DNA from: Thalassotalea mangrovi
Lineage (GTDB): Bacteria > Pseudomonadota > Gammaproteobacteria > Enterobacterales > Alteromonadaceae
Direction of reading: 5' to 3'
Assembly (NCBI RefSeq): GCF_005116735.1
Contig: NZ_SWDB01000032.1
Coordinates: 24,559-88,558 of the forward strand
DNA length: 64,000 nt
Part shown: positions 50,134-59,177 of the stretch, in pieces
Numbering within the stretch: position 1 is the stretch's first letter
Layout of the letters: each line of letters starts with the position of its first letter
The notes under the pieces: model-generated
Told to the model about the DNA's origin: nothing
The model's input: only the letters and a program-made list of their open reading frames with translations
The model's database searches: none
Translations under genes and position numbers: made by a program

Positions 50134-50718
50134 TTAGGCGGTGAAGTTTGCGTTTGCAAAATCCCAGTTCGCCAGTGTCCAGAACGCTTCCATGTACGCT
50201 GGGCGCAGGTTGCGATAATCGATGTAGTAGGCGTGTTCCCATAAATCGACAGTCAGAAGTGGTGTTACACCTTCGTCAGTCAGCGGTGTTGCTGCATTAG
50301 AGGTGTTTACAATAGCCAAGCTACCATCAGCGTTTTTCACTAACCAGGTCCAGCTTGAACCAAAGTTATTAACCGCGCTGTCGTTGAATTTTTCCTGGAA
50401 CGCTTCGAAAGAACCAAACTGAGCATCGATTGCTTCAGCAAGTTCACCAACTGGCTTACCAGCGCCATTTGGCGTTAATGAATTCCAGTAAAAGGTATGG
50501 TTCCAGATTTGCGCCGCATTGTTAAATACTCCACCAGAAGACTTCTTAACGATCTCTTCTAAAGACGCGTCTGCAAATTCAGTACCTTCAATCAGGCCAT
50601 TTAACTTAACCACGTAAGTGTTGTGGTGCTTGCCATAGTGGTACTCAAGGGTTTCTGCAGAAATGTGTGGTGCAAGGGCATCTTGTGCGTAAGGTAACGC
50701 AGGTAAGGTAATTGCCAT
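50134..50718 (-). CDS. sodB: Iron superoxide dismutase
   Basis: Dismutates superoxide in the cytoplasm. From ATG 50718 it has 194 residues ([20 protein letters not shown]), with GGAGA upstream. [17 protein letters not shown], the glutamine of [27 protein letters not shown] and [14 protein letters not shown] give the iron-type pattern. The upstream frame to 50802 is not conserved. It stands alone with no clear terminator. Confidence 0.97.
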   Translation of the reverse strand: MAITLPALPYAQDALAPHISAETLEYHYGKHHNTYVVKLNGLIEGTEFADASLEEIVKKSSGGVFNNAAQIWNHTFYWNSLTPNGAGKPVGELAEAIDAQFGSFEAFQEKFNDSAVNNFGSSWTWLVKNADGSLAIVNTSNAATPLTDEGVTPLLTVDLWEHAYYIDYRNLRPAYMEAFWTLANWDFANANFTA

Positions 50719-51068
50719 GTTGAAATCTCCGAGTTGAAAAGATAAAACAATCAGATAAAAGAAAGGGTATGCCACAAAGTCCGCTTGGGCAAAATCAGGC
50801 ATACGCCAAAGGGATCGATGTATGTCGCTGCAGGATAATTTTTTCCTTCCAGGCCAGCAATCCCAGGATAAAATCCCGAATAGTTTACTGAAAAATCTCG
50901 CTATTACCAGCCTCTAGCCTTAAAAACACTGAGAAATAAATCACTTGAACGCAACTGTTTGCTTAAAATCATGATTACAGGTATGTTGGATATGCTGCAT
51001 TCAACCGCAACGCTGAGACCTGAGTTTCAGTAAATATTGCGAATAATAATAATAACATAGGGGGATTT
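50719..51068. other. Intergenic region sodB / PuuD-like gene
   Basis: About 350 bases with divergent genes on either side. No convincing frame or repeat; a sodB promoter must lie near 50740-50800. I see no strong Fur site. Confidence 0.4.
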
Positions 51069-51701
51069 ATGTCGGTAATGGATATGATCAACATGCTGGC
51101 CCGCTGGGGGCATGTGCTGTTTGGGATCACCTGGATAGGTTTATTGTATTATTTTAATTTTATTCAAGGTGGCTATTTTAAAAAGGCGACGCCAGAAGCC
51201 TTAGCCGATGCGAAAAAACACTTAGCACCGGAAGCGTTATGGTGGTTCAGATGGGGCGCGATGTTTACCTTGATCACGGGTTTGTTACTCATGGTTGGCG
51301 TTCATAAACTTAATGTGCTCAATGACTATATTGTCCTTGGTGCAACCCTGGGTACCTTGATGTTCCTTAATGTCTGGCTGATTATATGGCCAAACCAGAA
51401 AATTGCCCTGGGTATGGTTGAAGGTGATGCACCTGCAGCGGCCGGTAAAGCCTTATTGGCATCTCGCACCAACACCCTGTTTTCCGGCCCGATGGCATTT
51501 TTTATGTTAGCGGGTCCTCATTATGCCGGCTACGGCATGGGGGTTGGCTCCACGGCCTTGTACATTGCGTTGGCGATCACCGTGCTACTTGAGCTTAACG
51601 CTCTGGTAGGCAAGCAGGGACCGATGACGACGGTTAAAGGGGTGATCACCTCAAGCATTATTCTGACAGCAATATTTGTTGGATTATTTTTCGCGGTTTA
51701 A
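51069..51701 (+). CDS. Urate hydroxylase PuuD-type membrane domain protein
   Basis: A 210-residue integral membrane protein with about six helices. ARWGHVLFGITWIGLLYYFNFIQGGYFK and WWFRWGAMFTLITGLLLM match the N-terminal membrane domain (Urate_ox_N) of PuuD, an urate-oxidising enzyme. PuuD normally ends with a cytochrome c domain; this protein stops before it and no purine-degradation gene is nearby, so urate activity is doubtful. GGGGGA stands before the start. Confidence 0.75.
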   Translation: MSVMDMINMLARWGHVLFGITWIGLLYYFNFIQGGYFKKATPEALADAKKHLAPEALWWFRWGAMFTLITGLLLMVGVHKLNVLNDYIVLGATLGTLMFLNVWLIIWPNQKIALGMVEGDAPAAAGKALLASRTNTLFSGPMAFFMLAGPHYAGYGMGVGSTALYIALAITVLLELNALVGKQGPMTTVKGVITSSIILTAIFVGLFFAV

Positions 51702-51724
51702 TTTACCGTCTGGTTTATATGCAC

Positions 51725-51750
51725 AAAGACCAGCTAATTAGCTGGTCTTT
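51725..51750. terminator. Bidirectional terminator
   Basis: AAAGACCAGC and GCTGGTCTTT arms, perfect over 10 bp, with a 6-base loop, between two convergent genes. Confidence 0.85.
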
Positions 51751-51801
51751 GTTTATCTGAACGTAATGAGTAACAGCAGCCAATCTCTCGCCTTATACGG
51801 T

Positions 51802-52014
51802 TCAGGTGCCCTTATATCTAGCTGCATCGACAATCGCCCAGATGTGCACAATAACGCCGATAAACCATGCCACCACCGTCGCATACAAGCCTGCGGTTGC
51901 CACAAAGAATATAATGGCCGGTAAGATCCTACCTTGTACCAGCTGACCCAGACCGGGTATAAAAAAGCTGCAAATCGCTGCCAGTACATTACCGCCAGAA
52001 CCTTGTTGCGCCAT
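51802..52014 (-). CDS. Small TM2-like membrane protein
   Basis: A 70-residue protein from ATG 52014, with GGAGAAC upstream. Two hydrophobic segments (VLAAICSFFIPGLGQLVQG and AIIFFVATAGLYATVVAWFIG) and the glycine-rich GLGQLVQGR turn resemble TM2-like small proteins. It ends with an aspartate-containing VDAARYKGT. Function unknown. Confidence 0.68.
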   Translation of the reverse strand: MAQQGSGGNVLAAICSFFIPGLGQLVQGRILPAIIFFVATAGLYATVVAWFIGVIVHIWAIVDAARYKGT

Positions 52015-52250
52015 AATCGTTCTCCTCAAGATACACGTTTACAAAATTGTAGATTGGCTTATATTGATTAATAATCAAAAGTATAGCCGGAAAATAGTCA
52101 GGCTCATTATTGCAGTAGCAGAAATCCTGCACGACGGTTTATGGCTCAACTTTGGGTTTATCAACACACGGACAATCTACGGTGGTGAGTGTCTAAATTG
52201 AGCTCTACCAGCAAAAAATATTCACCCGCAACGAAATATTCAGGAATGGA

Positions 52251-53120
52251 ATGAATTTAATTTCTCAGGAACAGCTCAGTAACTACGGCCAGCAAAGCAA
52301 ATCGTTTGCGATTCGTTTTTTCCATCGCTGTCGGGAGGATCAAATTAAGATTTCTTCCGGCTATTTATCCTATGTGACCCTGATGTCACTGGTGCCTTTG
52401 GTATTGGTGATGTTTTCCATTTTCTCTGCCTTTCCCCTGTTCTCAGAGCTTTATGAAAAAATAGAAGAATTTACCTTTAACCATTTTATGCCAACGGCAT
52501 CGGAAGTGGTTCGAGAGCACCTGGATGGCTTTGTCAGTAATGCCTCGAAAATGTCGGCAATTTCAGTCACCGTGTTGTTTGCCCTGGCACTGATGTTGAT
52601 TTCCAATATTGATACGTCGCTCAATAAAATCTGGCGCGTGAACCGGCCCCGGCGACCGGTGATATCCTTTGCTCTGTACTGGATGATACTAACACTGGGC
52701 CCGCTGCTGGTAGGGATCAGTATTTCCGCGACCTCGTATATTGTCGCCCTGGTAAATTCTTCCGGTGTCGACTTTGGTGGCATCAGTAGTTTACTGCTGC
52801 GCCTGGTACCTTATCTCGCCTCTCTGGCAGGCTTTATGGGGCTTTATCTGGTGGTACCCAATACCCATGTTCGATTAAAACATGCCTTTTGGGGCGGCCT
52901 GGTCGCCGCGATATTGTTTGAGCTGGGTAAAAAGGGCTTTGCGATTTATGTGACGACACTGCCTACCTACGAAGCCATATACGGGGCGATGGCTACTATC
53001 CCGATTTTATTTGTGTGGGTGTATTTATCCTGGTTAATCGTATTTATTGGCGCCGAAGTTACCGTTTGCCTGCAGGAGTTTTCCTCCGATAAGAGTAAAC
53101 CCGCTAAAATTAATGATTAA
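52251..53120 (+). CDS. yihY: YihY/BrkB family inner-membrane protein
   Basis: A 289-residue UPF0761 protein with six predicted helices. ISSGYLSYVTLMSLVPLVLVMFS, NIDTSLNKIWRVNRPR and MATIPILFVWVYLSWLIVFIGAEV are the family's signatures. Despite annotation as ribonuclease BN it is not that enzyme. The order yihY-(pip)-dtd-yiiD is close to that of E. coli (yihY-dtd-yiiD). Confidence 0.92.
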   Translation: MNLISQEQLSNYGQQSKSFAIRFFHRCREDQIKISSGYLSYVTLMSLVPLVLVMFSIFSAFPLFSELYEKIEEFTFNHFMPTASEVVREHLDGFVSNASKMSAISVTVLFALALMLISNIDTSLNKIWRVNRPRRPVISFALYWMILTLGPLLVGISISATSYIVALVNSSGVDFGGISSLLLRLVPYLASLAGFMGLYLVVPNTHVRLKHAFWGGLVAAILFELGKKGFAIYVTTLPTYEAIYGAMATIPILFVWVYLSWLIVFIGAEVTVCLQEFSSDKSKPAKIND

Positions 53121-53138
53121 CTCCATGCCAATTTAGCG

Positions 53139-54113
53139 ATGACGATGCTGCGGCCTTTATTTCCGAAAATACAACCTTTTCACCAGCAGATGCTTGAGTC
53201 AGGAGAGCATCGTATTTATGTTGAACAAAGCGGTAATCGACGAGGTATTCCGGTCCTGTATCTGCATGGTGGTCCTGGTGGTGGCAGTAGCGAAGATCAT
53301 CGGCGCTATTTCGATCCGCAAAAATACCGAATTATTATTTTTGATCAGCGCGGTTGTGGTCGCTCGACGCCCCATGCCAGCCTGACCAATAACAGCACCT
53401 GGGATTTGCTGGAAGATATGGAGGAGATTCGCCAGGCTCTGGGGGTTAAGCAGTGGCTGGTCACAGGTGGTTCCTGGGGCACTACCCTGGCCATGGCCTA
53501 TGGCATCAAGTATCCACAACATGTGCTCGGCTTTATCTTACGCGGTATCTTTCTTGGAACCCAAAGCGAGGTTCAGTGGCTTTATTCGCATCAGGGTGCG
53601 GCGGCTATTTTTCCTGATTATTATCAGGATTTTCTCGCACCCATGCAGCCTCACATTCAACAGGAACCGGTAAAAGCTTATCAACAGTTACTTAGCAGCG
53701 ATAATGAACTTGGTCGTTATCAGGCAGCTAAAGCATGGACCTTGTGGGAACAGCGCATATCTACCCTGCATCCCAATACCCAGACCATTGACACGCCGGA
53801 ACAACTGCATGCAGCGGTGGCAATGGCGACCCTGGAAAATCATTACTTTATCCATCACTGTTTTTTTGAAGCGGACTACCTGCTCAATCATATCGATACG
53901 ATTAGCCATATCCCGGCGATCATTATCCATGGTCGCTACGATATGGTTTGTCAGTTACAACGGGCCTATCAGCTCCAACAACGCTGGCAAAATGCGACCT
54001 TGAATATTATTCCGGATGCCGGTCACAGCGGCTTTGAGCCTGGAATTATTAATGCCTTCTGCCAGGCTTCTGATAAGATGGCAGTTTTTATCAAAGAACA
54101 ATTAACTGATTAA
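53139..54113 (+). CDS. pip: Proline iminopeptidase
   Basis: Alpha/beta-hydrolase (324 residues) that removes N-terminal proline from peptides. LYLHGGPGGGSSEDHRRYFD has the oxyanion HGGPG; FDQRGCGRSTPHA follows; the nucleophile is in GGSWGTTLAMAY (about Ser111); the acid is in IIHGRYDMVCQL (about Asp270) and the histidine in PDAGHSGFE. It lies 18 bases after yihY and 3 before dtd, an operon. Confidence 0.94.
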   Translation: MTMLRPLFPKIQPFHQQMLESGEHRIYVEQSGNRRGIPVLYLHGGPGGGSSEDHRRYFDPQKYRIIIFDQRGCGRSTPHASLTNNSTWDLLEDMEEIRQALGVKQWLVTGGSWGTTLAMAYGIKYPQHVLGFILRGIFLGTQSEVQWLYSHQGAAAIFPDYYQDFLAPMQPHIQQEPVKAYQQLLSSDNELGRYQAAKAWTLWEQRISTLHPNTQTIDTPEQLHAAVAMATLENHYFIHHCFFEADYLLNHIDTISHIPAIIIHGRYDMVCQLQRAYQLQQRWQNATLNIIPDAGHSGFEPGIINAFCQASDKMAVFIKEQLTD

Positions 54114-54116
54114 CAA

Positions 54117-54554
54117 ATGAAAGCATTATTACAACGGGTAAGCCATGCCAGTGTATGCGTTGATAATTCAATCGTTGGTGAGATAGGTCCGGGCATTCTG
54201 GTACTGGTTGCCATCGAACAGGCGGATACGGAAAAAACCGTGCAACGGATGGCTGAGAAAATCAGCAAATATCGGATGTTTAGTGATACTGATGGCAAAA
54301 TGAATTTAAGCGTTGCGCAAACGGGTGGGGAAGTACTGGTAGTTTCGCAATTTACCCTTGCGGCAGATACCAATAAAGGCCTGCGACCCAGTTTTAGCCG
54401 TGGGGCAGCGCCATCGGTGAGCGAAACTCTGTATTTGCAACTGGCCGAAAATATTGCCAGCCAGGGCATTAACGTCGCAACCGGGCGGTTCGGTGCCGAT
54501 ATGAAAGTATCACTGCTAAACGACGGGCCAGTGACATTTATGCTGGATATGTAG
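54117..54554 (+). CDS. dtd: D-aminoacyl-tRNA deacylase
   Basis: Removes D-amino acids (and glycine) from mischarged tRNAs. The 145 residues hold [17 protein letters not shown], the [10 protein letters not shown] motif and the [11 protein letters not shown] motif, both with the catalytic loop residues. Three bases after pip and 9 before the yiiD-like gene. Confidence 0.97.
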   Translation: MKALLQRVSHASVCVDNSIVGEIGPGILVLVAIEQADTEKTVQRMAEKISKYRMFSDTDGKMNLSVAQTGGEVLVVSQFTLAADTNKGLRPSFSRGAAPSVSETLYLQLAENIASQGINVATGRFGADMKVSLLNDGPVTFMLDM

Positions 54555-54563
54555 GGGAAAGGT

Positions 54564-55484
54564 ATGGAATTGACACTACCCGAAGGTTATACCCTGCAAC
54601 AACCGCAAACCCCGGCGCAATTCGCCGCCTATCATCATTTACGCTATCAGTTGTTACGTAAACCCTGGCATCAGCCACCAGGATCGGAAATCGATGAGCT
54701 TGAAGCGCAAGGCATTCACCGGATGATTGTCGATGCCAATGAGCAGGTTGTCGCGGTCGGACGTTTGCACAAATCTCAACAAAACCAGGGACAAATTCGT
54801 TTCATGGCGGTCGATGCGGCGTGCCAGGGGATGGGGTTAGGCCGTCAATTGTTGCAGGCTTTAGAGCAGCAGGCGATAAAAAATGGCATTTCCACCATTT
54901 GCCTTAATGCCCGCGAGGTGGCATTGGATTTTTATCTCGCCTGCGGTTATCAATTGCTTGGCGAAGCACATACCCTATACGGCGAAGTAAAACATTTCTC
55001 GATGTGCAAGGTGCTAACAGCGCCCAGTCATTATCAGGATACCCTGGCCACCCTAGGTGATGTTTGGCATCGCACTATTCCCATTACCCAGGCATTAAAG
55101 CTAGTTCCCTGCTTTTACGATGGTGAAGAGTTTGTGGTAAGTGCCGATCGAGCCGCTAATCTGAATATTCATAACACGATGTTCGCCGGCAGCATATATT
55201 CATTGGCGACCTTAACTGGCTGGGGCTGGGTATATCTGCAGTTGCAACAACGGCAATTGCCGGGAGATATCGTGCTGGCCGATGCCAATATTCGCTATCA
55301 TCAGCCCCTGCAAGGTTATGCGACTGCCCATACCCTGACATCGGAAAATGAAAGCGATCTGAGCCGTTTCGAGGCTAAGGGTAAAGCCCGTTTTAATGTC
55401 ACTGTTAAGGTGTTTGATGGGGATCGATTATGTGCAACTTTTAGCGGGTTGTTTGCGGTTAGGCGGACAGAAAATGAAAAATAA
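54564..55484 (+). CDS. yiiD: GNAT acyltransferase fused to hotdog thioesterase, YiiD type
   Basis: A 306-residue two-domain protein. Residues about 1-150 are a GNAT domain with the CoA loop AACQGMGLGRQLLQAL; residues about 160-300 are a YiiD_C hotdog domain (HNTMFAGSIYSLATLTGWGW, DANIRYHQPLQG). E. coli YiiD has been reported to have malonyl-ACP decarboxylase activity that starts fatty acid synthesis; I recall this and cannot check it here. It follows dtd by 9 bases, as in E. coli. Its stop overlaps the next gene by 11 bases. Confidence 0.9.
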   Translation: MELTLPEGYTLQQPQTPAQFAAYHHLRYQLLRKPWHQPPGSEIDELEAQGIHRMIVDANEQVVAVGRLHKSQQNQGQIRFMAVDAACQGMGLGRQLLQALEQQAIKNGISTICLNAREVALDFYLACGYQLLGEAHTLYGEVKHFSMCKVLTAPSHYQDTLATLGDVWHRTIPITQALKLVPCFYDGEEFVVSADRAANLNIHNTMFAGSIYSLATLTGWGWVYLQLQQRQLPGDIVLADANIRYHQPLQGYATAHTLTSENESDLSRFEAKGKARFNVTVKVFDGDRLCATFSGLFAVRRTENEK

Positions 55485-56322
55485 ATCGGTAGCGATTATC
55501 GGTGCTGGCTGGCTTGGATTACCGTTAGCACAGCATTTGCAGGCGCAGGGAGCGCAGGTCATGGTTACGGCCACTAGCGCCGAGAAAACTGCCCAGTTGG
55601 CAAAGCGGGGCCTGAACAGTGTCTGTTACCAGGCATCTGCTAATAGCATGCGTCGAGATGATGATCAGGCCGCGAAAAAGATATTTTCCTGCCAGGTGGT
55701 TATCATTTGTATACCACCCAAAATTCGCCATGGGCTGACCAATTACCCGGAATTAATTAAAGACATTGTTGTGAATGCCGAGGCACCTGGCAGTCAGGTG
55801 CAACAATTGATTTTATGCAGCTCAACCGCCGTATATAACGGTTTGTCCGGAGAGGTAGATGAAACCTGCCAGCTCAATCTTAGCACGGATAAAACCGCCA
55901 TTTTAGCCGCGGCGGAACAACAGGTGTTAACCAGTAAAGTCAGTAAATCTCAGGTTGTTCGTCTTGGCGGCCTTATCGGTCCTGAACGACACCCTGGGCG
56001 ATTTTTCTCCGAGGACAGGCTTATAACTAATCCTGAATCACCCATAAACTTCGTCCATCGCGATGATGTTATTGCTGCGCTTGCCTATCTCATCAAACAT
56101 CAGCATACGCTGGCTGCAGCCACCGTCAATGTTGTTGCGCCCGGGCATCCTCAGCGCCGACAGTTTTATCAACGGGCGCATGCCGTGCTTGAACGAAATC
56201 CCCCGCAATTTTCAGTGCAGCAGGATATAGACGGCAAACTGGTGAAACCGACCGTACTGCTCGACCAGGGTTTTCAATTTCACCATCCGGATCTGCTGGC
56301 CTGGTTGGAAAATTCAGGCTAA
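55474..56322 (+). CDS. NAD(P)-binding Rossmann-fold protein
   Basis: About 282 residues from ATG 55474; the longer frame to 55396 is only overlap with the previous gene. AIIGAGWLGLPLAQHLQAQGAQV is the dinucleotide fold, LCSSTAVYNGLSGEVDE is an extended-SDR-like YeeZ stretch. Probable NAD(P)-dependent epimerase/dehydratase-like protein of unknown substrate. AGGCGGA precedes the start, which overlaps the end of yiiD by 11 bases. Confidence 0.8.
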   Translation: MKNKSVAIIGAGWLGLPLAQHLQAQGAQVMVTATSAEKTAQLAKRGLNSVCYQASANSMRRDDDQAAKKIFSCQVVIICIPPKIRHGLTNYPELIKDIVVNAEAPGSQVQQLILCSSTAVYNGLSGEVDETCQLNLSTDKTAILAAAEQQVLTSKVSKSQVVRLGGLIGPERHPGRFFSEDRLITNPESPINFVHRDDVIAALAYLIKHQHTLAAATVNVVAPGHPQRRQFYQRAHAVLERNPPQFSVQQDIDGKLVKPTVLLDQGFQFHHPDLLAWLENSG

Positions 56323-56441
56323 GGGCGATGATTTCTTAACTGAACTGGTGATCTGAATGACACATGGTTTACAATTGCTAGCAGTCAGGTAACCCATCGT
56401 TCATGTTATCGTAAAGAAAATACAACTTTCAGTGAGTACTT

Positions 56442-57581
56442 ATGTTGAATAAATTCGCTTTAAAACTTATCGCTACGGCATTGCTGGCCGGCCCTGTTTT
56501 ATCTGTTACCGCTATGGCAGACACCGGCCCGGAGATTGTCGACTCTAAACTGCAATCCGGCTATCAGGCAGTGTTAGTGGCCGATGGCATCGATATCCCC
56601 TGGGGTATGGTGCAATTGCCAAATGGCGACTTGCTAGTGACGGAACGTGAAGGAAAAATCAAAATTATTCGCGATGGAAAATTGCTTGAGCAAACCGTTT
56701 CCGGATTACCGGATATTCACAACTATGGTCAGGGCGGATTACTCGACATTGCTCTGGATCCAAATTATGAAGACAATGGCTGGTTATATTTTACCTACTC
56801 GACAAAGCAGGGTGAGGCCATTAACACGGCGCTGATGCGTGCTAAATTGCAGGACCTGAACCTGGTGGATAAGCAGCTGTTGTATAAAGCCGAAGGAAAC
56901 AGCGACAAGCGCCAGCATTTCGGTAGCCGTATTGTTTTCGATAAAAATGGCGATCTGTTTTTCTCTATCGGTGACCGCGGTATGCGTGATGAAAACCCGC
57001 AGGATCTGTCATTAGACAGCGGCAAGATTTATCGCATAAAAGCAGACGGTAGCATTCCTGCGGATAACCCGTTTGTTGATAGCAAAGATGCAAAACCTGC
57101 CATCTACAGTTATGGTCATCGTAACCCCCAGGGGATGGCGATGGACCCGGCGACAGGCAATATCTGGGCGACCGAACATGGTCCGAAAGGTGGCGATGAA
57201 GTAAACCTGATTCGTGATGGACGCAACTATGGCTGGCCAGTTATCAGTTATGGTGTGAACTACAGCGGTACATCGTTTACTGAGTTGACCGAAAAAGAAG
57301 GCATGGAGCAGCCAAAAATAAACTGGACACCTTCCCTGGCACCCTCGGGACTGACGTTTGTGAGCTCGGATAAATACCCACAGTGGCAAGGGAAAATGTT
57401 GGCCGGTTCGATGAAATTTAACTACCTGGTGTTAATTTCAGTCGATGGCGACAAGGTGGTTTCTCAGGAGAAGCTGTTTAAAGATGTGGGCCGCGTGCGT
57501 AATGTCTACCAGGCACCTGATGGCTTTATTTACCTGGGCATCGATGGCCAGGGAATTAAAAAAATTGTCCCGGTGAAGTAA
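56442..57581 (+). CDS. PQQ-type soluble aldose sugar dehydrogenase, YliI family
   Basis: A 379-residue periplasmic six-bladed propeller. Signal peptide to AMA (about residue 28). GIDIPWGMVQLPNGDLLVTEREGKI, GQGGLLDIALDPNYEDNGWLY, FGSRIVFDKNGDLFFSIGDRG, YGHRNPQGMAMD and EHGPKGGDEVNLI are the core with histidine and arginine residues that bind PQQ in relatives. No pqq gene is in the window; the cofactor may be imported. Not clearly in an operon with upstream genes (120-base gap). Confidence 0.9.
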   Translation: MLNKFALKLIATALLAGPVLSVTAMADTGPEIVDSKLQSGYQAVLVADGIDIPWGMVQLPNGDLLVTEREGKIKIIRDGKLLEQTVSGLPDIHNYGQGGLLDIALDPNYEDNGWLYFTYSTKQGEAINTALMRAKLQDLNLVDKQLLYKAEGNSDKRQHFGSRIVFDKNGDLFFSIGDRGMRDENPQDLSLDSGKIYRIKADGSIPADNPFVDSKDAKPAIYSYGHRNPQGMAMDPATGNIWATEHGPKGGDEVNLIRDGRNYGWPVISYGVNYSGTSFTELTEKEGMEQPKINWTPSLAPSGLTFVSSDKYPQWQGKMLAGSMKFNYLVLISVDGDKVVSQEKLFKDVGRVRNVYQAPDGFIYLGIDGQGIKKIVPVK

Positions 57582-57587
57582 GCTGGT

Positions 57588-58094
57588 ATGACCACGTCTC
57601 AAATCCACACGATTGAGTTTGAGTTGGATAAAGCCTATCTGCGGGAATGTTTTGATCAATCCCGCCCTCGGGTAGAGCAATCCATGTTGCAAAAATACGG
57701 CAAAGCCTTTGTATTACTGTTGATTGCCGGTTTTATAATTCAACTTCAGGTCGATGGGCTAAGCAAGCACTTAGGGGCGTTCTTTATTATCCTCGCCATT
57801 ATCGAAATGCTGAGCCAGGTATATGCCCGTGGCTGGTGGGTGACGCGACAGATGTTGTCTCGTAACTATGGCGATAAAATCCAGTTAGTTGTGACGGTTG
57901 AAGGCCTGTCCTGGCAGGGAGGCAAGCAAACTCTGAATTATCAGTGGTCACAGATAAACGATTCCCACAATACCGAGCTGGGGATGGTGTTTACTACTGA
58001 TGATGGTAGCCGTCACTATTTATCGCGCGCCCATTTCGATGAAGCTAGCTGGGCGTTTTTACAGGTGCACCTGAGATCCGGGCATTCGGTTTAA
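57588..58094 (+). CDS. YcxB-like domain membrane protein
   Basis: A 168-residue protein with a two-helix hairpin (FVLLLIAGFIIQLQVDGLS and AFFIILAIIEMLSQV) followed by a C-terminal YcxB-like strand domain (LVVTVEGLSWQGGKQTLNYQWSQI). Function unknown. It follows the sugar dehydrogenase by 6 bases, so it is co-transcribed. Confidence 0.75.
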   Translation: MTTSQIHTIEFELDKAYLRECFDQSRPRVEQSMLQKYGKAFVLLLIAGFIIQLQVDGLSKHLGAFFIILAIIEMLSQVYARGWWVTRQMLSRNYGDKIQLVVTVEGLSWQGGKQTLNYQWSQINDSHNTELGMVFTTDDGSRHYLSRAHFDEASWAFLQVHLRSGHSV

Positions 58095-58100
58095 TTTTTA

Positions 58101-58160
58101 TACCAATCCCATTAAATTATTGCTAACTCTGAGTTGTGCACAAACTTAATGTGATTGGTA
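58101..58160. mobile_element. MITE-like element, copy 3, internally deleted (60 bp)
   Basis: TACCAATCCCATTAAATTAT-TGCT is joined directly to AACTCTGAGTTGTGCAC and TTAATGTGATTGGTA. These are the two ends of the element at 27036-27301, with about 205 bp missing between them. Confidence 0.82.
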
Positions 58161-58168
58161 TTACCCAT

Positions 58169-58199
58169 AAAAAAAAACGCCGGTCAGGCGCTTTTTTTT
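58169..58199. terminator. Bidirectional terminator
   Basis: A run of A, CGCC and GGCG arms with a 5-base loop, then eight T. It serves the plus-strand YcxB gene and the minus-strand SPFH operon. Confidence 0.7.
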
Positions 58200-58232
58200 G
58201 GGTTTTATCCGTTAGCCAACGGGTTTTTTGCT

Positions 58233-59177
58233 TTAGCCGGATTTAATTTTATTTAAGCCGATGGTATCCATCCATTGTTGATAATCCATCAGGTTGGCTG
58301 GCAGGATAACTTTATTCTGCGCCTTGCCAAGGCCTTTGAACTGGGCAAGGTATTGTTCACTGAGTTGCATTTCCAGGGCCTGCTGGCCACCATCCTGATT
58401 GATCACCTGCGCGACTTTAGTGATTGATTCACTGGTGGCTCGTGCCAACGCCATAATCTCAGACGCTTTACCTTCTGCGGCGTTAATGCGACGTTGTTTT
58501 TCACCTTCGGAAACATTAATGATTTCCCGCATGATCCCTTCAGAACGATTGATCAGGCTTTGTTTATCACCCTCACTTTTTGCCAGTATGGCACGACGCT
58601 CACGCTCTGCATTGACCTGCATTTCCATCGCATCTTTTACTGTTTGTGGTGGCGAAATATTTTTGATCTCGTAGCGATGAACACGAATGCCCCAGGATTC
58701 CCCGGCAGCGTCAAGAACTTCAACGACTTTGGCGCTGATCAGATCTCGTTCTTCAAAGGTGCGATCAAGTTCAAGGGTACCAATTACCGAACGGGTCGTG
58801 GTCTGGGCTAACTGCATTGCCGCAAACCGGTAATCGGTAATGCCATAACTGGCTTTGACCGGATCGACGACGGAAATATAAATGACGCCATCGACTTCGA
58901 CGTTAACTTCATCCATCGAGAAACACTCTTGCGGCGGCACATCAATGGTTTCTTCTTTCAGGTCCTGGATATAGGCGACCCGGTCGATAAATGGCAATAA
59001 GGCATGAAATCCAGCTTCAAGGGTACAGTGGTATTTACCCAGGCGTTCAACAATGTAAGCCGATTTGGTTGGCACCAGGCGAATCGACTGAAAAAATTTA
59101 ATGATCAATATCAGGAATAATATGCCCCAGATGATCATCACCAGGCCATCCATCGGTGCTATGTTCTGAATATCCAT
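58233..59177 (-). CDS. SPFH/Band 7 family membrane protein (QmcA-like)
   Basis: A 314-residue stomatin-like protein with an N-terminal helix (LVMIIWGILFLILIIKF) and an SPFH domain (RLGKYHCTLEAGFHALLPFIDRVAYIQD, ISVVDPVKASYGI...). A coiled-coil tail rich in repeated GE-K-Q-R, NAERERRAILAKSEGDKQ follows. Such proteins form large membrane rings tied to proteostasis. Stop-start overlap (TAATG) with the preceding SPFH gene. Confidence 0.92.
   Translation of the reverse strand: MDIQNIAPMDGLVMIIWGILFLILIIKFFQSIRLVPTKSAYIVERLGKYHCTLEAGFHALLPFIDRVAYIQDLKEETIDVPPQECFSMDEVNVEVDGVIYISVVDPVKASYGITDYRFAAMQLAQTTTRSVIGTLELDRTFEERDLISAKVVEVLDAAGESWGIRVHRYEIKNISPPQTVKDAMEMQVNAERERRAILAKSEGDKQSLINRSEGIMREIINVSEGEKQRRINAAEGKASEIMALARATSESITKVAQVINQDGGQQALEMQLSEQYLAQFKGLGKAQNKVILPANLMDYQQWMDTIGLNKIKSG

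Noticed and set aside
51069-51701. Functional urate hydroxylase
   Set aside because: The cytochrome c domain and all purine-degradation neighbours are missing.
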